Origin: Chytridium lagenaria
Taxonomy: Eukaryota; Chytridiomycota; Chytridiomycetes; Chytridiales; Chytridiaceae
Direction: 5' to 3'
DNA: 64,000 bases
Assembly (NCBI GenBank): GCA_025449115.1
Contig: JAHLKC010000020.1
Location: 248,001-312,000, forward strand
Part shown: in pieces, positions 56,044 to 64,000 of the stretch
Layout of the letters: each line of letters opens with the position of its first letter
Position numbering within the stretch: position 1 is the first letter of the stretch
The notes under the pieces: generated by a model
Databases searched by the model: none
Seen by the model: only the letters and a program-made list of their open reading frames with translations
Told to the model about the DNA's origin: nothing
Translations under genes and position numbers: made by a program

Positions 56044-59000
56044 GTGAGGACGACGTTGAAGGTCTCCAGCGAGCTCCAAAAAATTTCAACTCCCTTTTGC
56101 CCTTTTTCATCGCGAAATGAAAGCCTGTGTTTACGCAGCAGGCCTCTCGGCTCTCGCTGGAGTCACCAAAGCTGGTTTGAAGAGCGCAAAAAGATGGAGA
56201 ATGTACACGGGATCATCGATATCTGCGAAGTTTCCGGTTTGCAGATCTTCTTCATGCCGCTACGCCTCGTCCATTCCAAAGCAAAATCAAAGTCCGATAC
56301 TGGTGAGCTTCAGGGTCTGCTTCACTGGATCAAGTCTGACACTACATCTAGTCAATGGAATCCGTTTTTGATCCCCCGTGCCCGGATCTTGCAGTTGGCG
56401 ACCTCGTGGAGGTTCGACGGTGAGGTTGGTAAACATGGTGGGTTTGTGCTGATTGTTCTGTTTAGAGGCAACTCTGTAGAGTTGGGAATCATTGGTAGGG
56501 TGCCCAGAATTGGAGGGAAGAATCCCAAGCTTTATACCACACCATCACTTCAAACGGCCATCACATCCATCACCCCGCCCATCAGGTTTTTTTCCAATAC
56601 CCAAAATGGGCGTTTAGCAAGCCTGCCCAACAATCAATTCCCGACGTACATATTCCTGGGCTTACAGAGGAATCTCGGCGACTTTTGGCCGCTGGACCAT
56701 GGATGTTTCGGTGATTGCTCATCTTCAGCGGTTTCGATCTGTGGCTCAGAATCACCTATTGAAACAGGACGACCCGATGTCACGAATATATAACCAATTT
56801 AGGCAGTTGAAGAACCTGAAGTCATTAACATGGACATGGCGGCTCGGTGGATTTTTAAGGCCAAGGATGGTACTTCTCGTACGCCTCAGCCTCCGAGCTC
56901 TATGCTATTTACCTTTATTTCTTAAAGACAAGGCACTATTCACCATACGATAGTCCGGATCAGATTCGATGCCGTGGTAGCTTTCGAATGCGATCCGAGA
57001 AAGATTATCCAACGTGGCATGGCTTGCCAAAGATTTAAACTCAGGAAAGCCTAGACCCTGCAAGCTTAAGTACTGGCAGAAGGTTGATGCGCGTGTCACT
57101 TGGTCAAAAAGCCTTCCTCAAGTCGATTGTCTTAATCATGATGGGACCCTAAAAACGCATCCTCCCAACTACTTTCCACCTGACGTGACATTCGATAAGG
57201 ACGATAAACGGTACAACGAGTACCTTTGGCACTCCGTATTTTCGAACTCTGAACATAACAATCCATTCTCCCCGTTGATCAATAAGGTCGTGCTGGACAG
57301 GTTGCTGAGTCAGGGTAGAAATATGTCTTCCAACATGGTTCCGATGAAGCGTCAATACGATTCTATTCAGGCCATGAAGGATTTCGGATTGTTGCATGCT
57401 TGGGAGAATACTGCTATGCTTCCAAGTCCTCGGGATCCAAAAGGTGTCGTCCCATGGCTTGAAGGACATGGACTAAACGAGTGGTCTGATCTTGCTGTCC
57501 AGTACATGGAGGAATGGGCGGATGTTTTGTTGGCTGGCCCAAAGTTAGACCACGGAAAGGAGGTTGCAGGAGACCAAATAGCACCTCGCAAACTCAAGAC
57601 ACCGCGCTTCAGTGCCTCTGGAGAAAAAACGATCGTGGGCCAACCCTTCACCTCTGTCACCACCGAATTACGACATACGGTCGTATTCCCAAAAGAAGCT
57701 GTCTCGGATAGTTTTAACGCCGTCGACCCTTGCGCCAGTATTCGAAAGGACTTTGGCCATCTTCCCGTCTACGTAATCGATAGCCCGACGGCAAGAGAAC
57801 TTGATGACGGAATATCGGTAGAAACGAGGGATGATGGGGAATGGTTACACGTTCATATCGCCGACCCCACCGCCTACCTTCCTTCTAATCATCCGCTCGC
57901 CATGCTCGCGCAGCTCAGGGGAAGCTCCGGTGTACCTCCTGAAAGGCATTACCCTCTCATTCCCGACAAGCTTAGTAACGAACGCATGAGTCTTGGAGTT
58001 TCAAAGCTTGCCTTGACTTTTAGTGCAAAGCTAGGAACGATGGGGAGATTTTGGATTATGATGTCAAGCCTTCTTTCGTTTCGAATGTAAAGATTTTGCA
58101 TTATCGGAATGTCAATGAAGTTTTGAGTTGGAAGAACGTGTTTGGAATGGATTTACCGCAACACCAGAGAAGCGTTTGGGTGAATACCGCTTTGACGGCG
58201 CTCAGGGAAAGAGAGGGATGATCATGGGATTATGAGGTTGATGGTGTAATGTTGAGAAAGTTACAGAAAATCGCAAGGAGTCATATGCTTCTCAGGACTC
58301 GTCGAGGAGGATTTGTGTCGGATCAACCAGGGTTGGGAGTCAGTGTAGAGCCGAACCCTATCCCGCCCGCACGGCTTGGGATAGACCTCCTCTGTCAAAC
58401 TGTGAGCAGAACCCACCATCATGCTGGATCCGACTCAGATGCAACATGTGGAGCCAGCTACTGGGCTGGTCTCGGAATGCATGATCATTGCAGGACGTGT
58501 CGCAGCAGCCTTTTGCCAGGAGATGAAAGTACCTGCTGTGTATCGAGGCCATGAGAACCTTCTCGCTAGATTACCGGAGGAAGCTAAGGCGGGGGTTGAT
58601 TCTGCCATCGCCTGTATTGACTTGAAATCTGGAGTGATGCCTTACTCGTCATTCCGTAAAATTCTCCCGTTTTTCGCTCCCGCTACGATGTCTATGTCGC
58701 CAATAGAACACTTTAGTATGGGTATTCACGGAGGCTCGACGAGTGCTTTGACAGGATACGTCAAAGTGACATCACCTTTGAGACGCTATGGGATATGATG
58801 ATGCATTGGCTAATCAAGGCGCGTCTTCTTGGCGAGTCATCTGGCAAGCCGCTGCCCTTTGACGATCGAGATGTCTTGGCCGTGTCCACGAGAATGATGG
58901 GACTGGAAAGCGAATACGCAGGCTTTCCGTAGCTTCCGATCGGTTCTGGGCCTTGGAGTGGATTCGAAGGAGAGAGATTTTGTGGAGGGCTGGAGCTACT

Positions 59001-59382
59001 AAGAGCATTGTGCATGGGCCGAGGTACAAGAGTGGGGATACTTGGACGGTGCTACCGGCTCCCATGCCTCCCACTGGATTTGGCCCGCGTCAAGCTCGGG
59101 TGTGGGGACAGACTATCGAGATTCATTTTCAACGCCTTTCACGGAAGATATGGACCGTGTGGATTGGGAGGCTGCGGTAGATGAGAGATGCGTGAGACCT
59201 TTATACGTATTGTAGTGACGGGGTTGAAACGGCAAGCTGGAAGTAGAGGGGATGGGTGGGTTTGTACTGGGATGATGGCAGATGTTGGTGGTGTCTTGTG
59301 CCGCGTGCAGTTGCCGGCTTCAAAAGTTAGTGAAGTAGATGTGGCGGGTGAGCCCGCTGATTTGTGTGGTGGAAACGGTTGA
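56044..59382 (+). CDS. RNase II/RNB-family exoribonuclease, mitochondrial Dss1 type (frameshifted)
   Basis: The clearest segment is 57014-58090, holding a winged-helix-like region and the start of the RNB domain: VIDSPTARELDDGIS, VHIADPTAYL, HYPLIPDKLSNERMSLG and KLALTFSAKLG. Later parts in other frames give VSECMIIAGRVAAAFCQ, MKVPAVYRGHE and GYVKVTSPLRRYGDMMMHW, and near the end SDRFWALEWIRRREIL. The order is right for RNB. The metal-binding set reads Asp..Glu-x-Asp-Asp; RNase II itself has Asp at the Glu position, whereas organelle members often have Glu. The enzyme degrades RNA 3'-5' and in yeast is the mitochondrial degradosome nuclease. The 5' portion (56044-57000) is badly frame-mixed, so the start is uncertain, and 58080-59380 changes frame several times. 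Confidence 0.75.
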
Positions 59383-59993
59383 TCCTGTCATGGGAACCTT
59401 GGTGATGAGTCCTACGAGTCGGACGCATCGCGTCGCGCGCCCTTGATTTCTTTTAAATTAACAATTATTGGATGCTTGCATATCTCGCGTCCGTGTGAAC
59501 ATGATGAAAAGTGTTAGACGCCATGTTTAATGGCCAGACGCCGATGAATGAACCGTCTTCAATGTGTGTTTTTGAGTTCGGACTTTCTCGGACATTTAAC
59601 TTAGAGAAAAAAACAACTTCAAAAGGACCATGACTCTTGCCCTTGAGACCGAGGGTGCATACCATCCAAGGGATATCGAAAAATTGTAATGGAGGGTGGT
59701 GCATCTGGCAAAGATTCTTCACCTGTTTATAGCGGTACTTGGGCCGTCAACAGGCATCATCTCCTGCCTTCACAACTCCAAGACGACTGCGCTGCTCTCT
59801 GCAATCCCTGAAATGACGGATAACTTCCACATTTGCAGCTGTTAAAGGCATATATTCTTATTATGGATTTCTTTAATCGATTTGGGGGCGTTAATCATAG
59901 ACCGGTGAGTTCTGGGTGGATGAGGTCAAGGCAAGGGTGGAGGATAGGTGGAGGAGCTGCAAAGATCGCTTCTGCTTGGCCTCCTGGCAGTAG
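59383..59993. other. Intergenic
   Basis: About 610 nt between the RNB gene and the TATA box of the first six-Cys gene. Open frames here are short and show no domain. Confidence 0.4.
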
Positions 59994-60000
59994 TATAAAG
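59994..60000 (+). promoter_or_regulatory. TATA box of six-Cys gene 1
   Basis: TATAAAG, 120 nt upstream of the ATG at 60114, with a CT-rich leader between, as expected for a strongly expressed secreted protein gene. Confidence 0.6.
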
Positions 60001-60113
60001 GACGGTCTTCACCAGCCCATTCCTCAATCTCTCCGTTGAAGTTGTATTCCCAAGCGTCACTTCTCTCTCACGACCTCAACTTTCACACTCAAACCACTCT
60101 TCTCTCAACAACT

Positions 60114-60750
60114 ATGAAGTCATTCGCTATCGTCGTCATCGCCTCCATCGCTTCTCTCACCTCCATCGTCAACGCACAGGCTACTCCCGAAAACACGGCC
60201 ATTACCATAAACACTATCATTTCAAGGCTTCCAGAGTGTGCCCGCACTTGCCTCTCACAACAAAACATTGATGTGTCTCAGGACCTCACAGCAGACACTG
60301 TTGTAACGTTTTGCAATGCCCCCATTGATCAAGCTGCCCTCCTTCGGTGTCAACAGTCTGACAGCTCGTGTACCAACCAGCAACTGGACTTTGGAACCGC
60401 TTTCTCCACCATCACTGCCATTTGCGACACTTTGAATGCTTCTCAGTCTTCAACGTCGAGCACCACAAGCACTACCACTAGCACCACCACCAGCACCACT
60501 ACAAGCACGACCGAAACCTCTTCTCCACCACTACCACTACCACCACTACCACCACCACTACCACCACCACCGTGCCACCAGGACATTGTTTGAGACCACG
60601 CAGGTGACCAGGACGGTCATCTCCGCCACTGGTTCTTCTACCACCGTTGGCTTTGGATTATCCAATTCTGCTGAAGAGTCCGCTGGAAGGTGTTTGAGCT
60701 TGGCTGTTGGTCTTGTCGCGCTTGTTGGAGGAGCTTTCTTTGCTCTTTGA
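60114..60750 (+). CDS. Small secreted six-cysteine protein 1, probably GPI-anchored
   Basis: The start MKSFAIVVIASIASLTSIVNA is a clean signal peptide and matches the paralogue at 61424, which fixes the start. The mature part has six Cys (PECARTCLSQQNID .. TFCNAP .. RCQQSDSSC .. ICDTL), then a Thr/Ser-rich linker and a hydrophobic C-terminal tail (SLAVGLVALVGGAFFAL) suited to GPI attachment. The Cys pattern is CFEM-like but has six rather than eight Cys. The frame changes by one within the ACC/CCA repeat at about 60530-60580, after which ATRTLFETTQVTRTVIS matches the paralogue, so the true protein should read through. It is probably a cell-wall or surface protein. Confidence 0.75.
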
Positions 60751-61312
60751 ATGGACTCTCACTGATTGTTTGTCGTTTCCCTCATCTCTTGTTTCCTTGA
60801 TTGAAGTTTTGAGGAGTTATGTACATTGTGATGTTTGACACCAAAGTGTGTGCGTGTTGTATATTGTTATTCGGTCGTTGAATATATTTTGTTGTACCCG
60901 TTTTATTCGTCATCATGGTGTCGATTCTCTTGTGCCTGCCTCTTTCTTCGCGTTCTTTCAATTTTACAAGGCGAAGATGGATATTGAGCTATACGAGCTG
61001 CTCTATGAGCGGTTATGCACCTTAAAACGTATGAGCTTCGCGTTGTATAATCGCGTTTTGAGTAAGTGGGAGATGTTTAATCGATGGTTAAGGACAGTGT
61101 GTACGTCGCTGTACTAGAAAGTTGAAAGAGTAAAAAACCACAGCTCAAACCCGTTAGGCAGCCGTCGCATTAAACCTGCTCGCTCGATGACAGCATAACG
61201 TTTATCAGCTCGTCGCAGGGCACGTCGCTTCCGTTCCCTTGCTGTGGCTCTCCCCCGAACAATTTTGACGGCTGTCATCCGGACGATCTGCTTGACCTTT
61301 CAGCCCCCTCAC
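60751..61312. other. Intergenic between the tandem six-Cys genes
   Basis: About 560 nt containing the 3' UTR of copy 1 and the upstream region of copy 2. A frame at 60848-61117 is open but overlaps the expected UTR and has no domain. Confidence 0.4.
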
Positions 61313-61319
61313 TATAAAA
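61313..61319 (+). promoter_or_regulatory. TATA box of six-Cys gene 2
   Basis: TATAAAA, 111 nt upstream of the ATG at 61424; nearly the same spacing as in copy 1. Confidence 0.65.
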
Positions 61320-61423
61320 CCGGACACTTACCCACCCCCTGCGCTTATTTTCTTCCTCCAACTTTTATCTGAAACCTTGCAGCCACCCACATCCACATCC
61401 ACATCATCTATTCTACTATACCA

Positions 61424-61999
61424 ATGAAGTCCTTTGCTCTTTTCGTCCTCGCCTCCATCGCTGCCCTGGGGTCCATCGTCAGCGCACAGTCTCCCCAAGA
61501 TGCTGCAGACACCATTAACGGCATCCTCCCAAAGCTTCCAGACTGTGCTCGCGCTTGTCTTTCCCAGCAGAACGTAGACACCACTCAAGAACTGACAGCA
61601 GAGTCCGTTGCCGCATTCTGCACAGCAAACCTTGACCAGGGTGCGCTTCTTCTCTGCCTTCAAAATGATGGCGTATGCTCCAACCTGTTGGCAGACTTTT
61701 CTGCTGCTTTTGGTGCCGTTAGTTCCTCCTGTGAGCCGTTTGTCGGCCCCAACACTTTGGTTCTCACTTCCACCATCGTCCGCACTGTGACTACTGGGTC
61801 CTTGACCACCACCACAAGGGCGCCCACCAGGACACTTTTGGAGACGTCTCAGATTACCAGGACTGTCATCTCTGCAAGCGGCACCTCGACCACCCAAAAC
61901 AATAATCAATCTGGATCTGCTAAGCTTTCTGCTGGAACCTTTGTGGGATTGATGGCTGGTCTCGTCGCGGTTGCCGGAGGAGCGTTTGTCGCTCTGTAA
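61424..61999 (+). CDS. Small secreted six-cysteine protein 2, probably GPI-anchored
   Basis: An intact single-exon frame of 191 residues. The signal peptide MKSFALFVLASIAALGSIVSA is nearly identical to that of copy 1. Six Cys in the same places (PDCARACLSQQNVD .. AFCTAN .. LCLQNDGVC .. SSCEPF) are followed by a Thr-rich linker (TSTIVRTVTTGSLTTTT) and a hydrophobic tail (GLMAGLVAVAGGAFVAL). Copies 1 and 2 clearly arose by tandem duplication. The Cys framework is similar to, but shorter than, fungal CFEM domains, which bind haem or act in adhesion; function here is inferred only as a surface protein. Confidence 0.85.
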   Translation: MKSFALFVLASIAALGSIVSAQSPQDAADTINGILPKLPDCARACLSQQNVDTTQELTAESVAAFCTANLDQGALLLCLQNDGVCSNLLADFSAAFGAVSSSCEPFVGPNTLVLTSTIVRTVTTGSLTTTTRAPTRTLLETSQITRTVISASGTSTTQNNNQSGSAKLSAGTFVGLMAGLVAVAGGAFVAL

Positions 62000-62499
62000 G
62001 GGGACTTTTTTAATTTTGATTCAGCATGCCCAATGTCTCCCCTTCTCCACTTTTTTTGTATTTTCTGTTGTTGCAGTTCTGACGGGTGGTTATATCTATT
62101 GCGGATATTGATATTTTGGAATTCCCTGGCGTTTTTTGCTTGTATATGTTTTCCGTCTTCAACCCGTTTTCAACCTGGTTGAGTACGGTGTATCTTTGTG
62201 AAATGGTTTCTTTCTTTTCTACTTTATTTTATTGGTTTCTAGTGTACTTTTGTACTGTTTGCTCTCTCTTGCATATGGATTCCGAGGTCCTGCAGCTGTG
62301 TGCAGTTAACTTTTCTCCTTTTTTTTTTTTGGTTGTTGCTTTTTTCTTTTTTTATTGTTATCTCCCGTTGACGCGCTGCTCGTGCTGTCACTGTGAGCAG
62401 ATTATTGAAAATGAATGAATGAAGCCGTGCGCTTCGGTTTTCTGAGTCTGCCGTATTGTGTTTCCCATTTTTGTTGTTTCCTCCCTTGAAAAAAATTAG
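62000..62499. other. Intergenic, T-rich
   Basis: 500 nt, very T-rich on the plus strand (runs near 62320), probably the 3' UTR of six-Cys gene 2 and the promoter of the next gene. Hydrophobic frames here are a product of the T-richness. Confidence 0.45.
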
Positions 62500-63934
62500 T
62501 AACGATTTCGCCAAAGGGAATGACTATTTCGATGCGTTCCCGATAGAGGTCATCGACCAGGTCTTGAAGTTCGTCCGTCATCCAGAGTACACCCGTCTTG
62601 CTCTCACATGCCGCACCATACACACCGCAGCTCAAGCAACAACGGATTACTGCGATCTCAGCTTTTAGACCGAAAATTCGAGGATGAGTGGACACCCTGG
62701 GAGCTGCTGTTGCCGCTGGAAACTTCAACGCCGTCGACTTTATCCTTAGAGATGAAGACCTTTTCCCATATTTGAACATTGACGATCCCTGCTGTCCCCG
62801 ATACCTCTCTCCTGTAGAATTAGCTGCAGAAATGGGTCATTGGGAGTTATGCCATACGTTCATCAGCGTCGGTGCGTTTGCCGAAAACGTTTGCAATATA
62901 GCAAGTCGAAAGAACAACACAGAGTTATGCAGGTTACTGTTGGGGAATATTCATAATGTGGATGGTGGGAAGAGACGTTTAACATGCATCCCCAGGCGGC
63001 TGAATTGCCGGATGGGATGACGCTTGAACAATATGAGAGCATGACGCCGTTGGAATGGGCGGCGTGGAATGGAAACGTTGAGATATGTAAAATGATCTTG
63101 GATAAACTCTATGGCGCTGAGCGGCAAATGGGTGAGATGGATCGACGATCACCGTTCGCCATTATGGTATCTGCTCTTGCGGGTCGCCCTGATGTGTGTC
63201 GATACTTTGTGCAGCGTGGCGCTGACGTTAATGCTGGGATTGACACAGAGAAGCGGGGAGAAGAGCCCAAACATCACCGCTTTCGATATTTGCCGCCGTT
63301 GTTTCAGGCGGTAAAGGGAGGATCGGTGGAAACGTGTGAGACGCTTCTTTCTCTTGGTGCAGATATACAGGCCACATATCATGGTCGTTCCATCCTATCA
63401 TTTGCAGCCTCTCACGATGGTACCGCTCAAACCCTTGAGTGGGTGCTATCTCATTACAACAAGACCTGAATGAATGCCTTTAATGGTCGCGTGTAATGGC
63501 TCTGCTGGTGGCCTCAAGATGGACGGTTGTACGTATGGCGCATATTGCTTGACACTGGCAGAGTATCGTTAAATTCAATAAGCGAGGCAGGACTTAATGC
63601 TCAGCATCAAGCCGTCGCTTATGAAAATGGCGAGGTCGTGAGGTTCTTGTTTAACGCTGGAACGGATTCTGTAGGAATTGTGCAAGTGTCGAAGAATATG
63701 TTAAGCGTGGATACAGATGATGATATCCTGGCTCTTTTAGTGATTTTGGGGCTTGATTTATAACAAGGAATTCTTTCCAGAGGCACGTTTTATCCGTTTC
63801 TCCTTGCTAAACCTCAGGCTGGAGCGGATGCTGGGGTCTTGAAACGGGAAGTGGATGACGTTCGAGCTTGCGATGCCAAAGATGAGTTTCTAGCACTCTT
63901 TGGTGATTTTGGCGAGCCCTTTTCTGATTTATAA
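62500..63934 (+). CDS. F-box-like / ankyrin-repeat protein (frameshifted)
   Basis: After a possible splice acceptor at 62497-62499 the protein reads YFDAFPIEVIDQVLKFV..YTRLALTCRTIH, an F-box-like helix set. Ankyrin-type units follow: LGAAVAAGNFNAVDFILRD, PVELAAEMGHWELCHTFI, TPLEWAAWNGNVEICKMILD, CRYFVQRGADVNAG, LPPLFQAVKGGSVETCETLL and HQAVAYENGEVVRFLFNAG. A likely stop is at 63932-63934. An F-box would tie the protein to an SCF ubiquitin ligase, with the ankyrins binding targets. Frame changes occur at about 62665, 63000, 63470 and 63765. The start codon is not identified; an upstream exon is likely. Ankyrin genes of this type are common in chytrids, so this may be one of a family. Confidence 0.6.
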
Positions 63935-64000
63935 TCTGTCGGCACAAATTGGAGGTTTAGAAGCCTCACACTTTCTTGAGTTTCTTACGTTTAGTTTCGT

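Noticed and set aside
62086..62418. 110-codon Phe/Cys-rich hydrophobic ORF resembling a membrane protein
   Set aside because: Produced by a T-rich 3' UTR; codons are mostly TTT/TTC/TGT without a family match.

Overview
This window looks like nuclear DNA of a zoosporic (chytrid-type) fungus. The genes are eukaryotic, with short GT..AG introns of roughly 40-90 nt. They encode fungal housekeeping proteins: a Qa-SNARE, AP-3 mu, Cft1/CPSF-A, U1-C, a GRAM-VASt sterol-transfer protein, a mitochondrial RNB nuclease and SelO. A ropporin/RSP11-like protein with an RIIa domain implies a motile flagellum, and a tau-tubulin-kinase-like kinase fits that. No bacterial operons, CRISPR arrays or rRNA genes were seen.

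Layout: 0-6 kb holds the 3' part of a SAM-domain membrane protein, a secreted five-domain Kazal inhibitor, tandem tRNA-Ala and tRNA-Val, and a secreted berberine-bridge-type oxidase. From 6 to 25.7 kb the DNA is gene-dense: syntaxin, an adenylation-carrier-ankyrin fusion, a CH/IQ/DH RhoGEF, AP-3 mu, Cft1, U1-C and a Nudix protein. From 26 to 38 kb come a rhomboid protease, a TTBK/CK1 kinase, a large unrecognised protein, SelO and a tandem pair of PQQ-like repeat proteins. From 38 to 44 kb is an AT-rich gene desert with a CCAAA microsatellite, tRNA relics, palindromes and a pair of inverted 65-bp repeats about 3 kb apart. From 44 to 59.4 kb are a homeodomain factor, the ropporin-like protein, the sterol-transfer protein, a GT31 glycosyltransferase and the RNB nuclease. 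From 60 to 64 kb are a tandem pair of small secreted six-cysteine proteins and an F-box/ankyrin protein.

Two general points matter for reading the annotation. First, two divergent gene pairs (AP-3 mu/Cft1 and U1-C/Nudix) have start codons only 60 and 38 nt apart, so each pair must share a tiny promoter. Secreted-protein genes instead carry TATA boxes about 100-120 nt upstream. Second, many clearly conserved genes switch frame by one base, several times inside homopolymers, while their catalytic motifs stay intact. I read most of these as sequence or assembly indels rather than pseudogenes, but the sequence alone cannot prove it.

The most unusual finding is the AASDH-like adenylation-carrier protein that ends in ankyrin repeats instead of a beta-propeller. 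The most interesting non-coding structure is the inverted-repeat pair in the desert.
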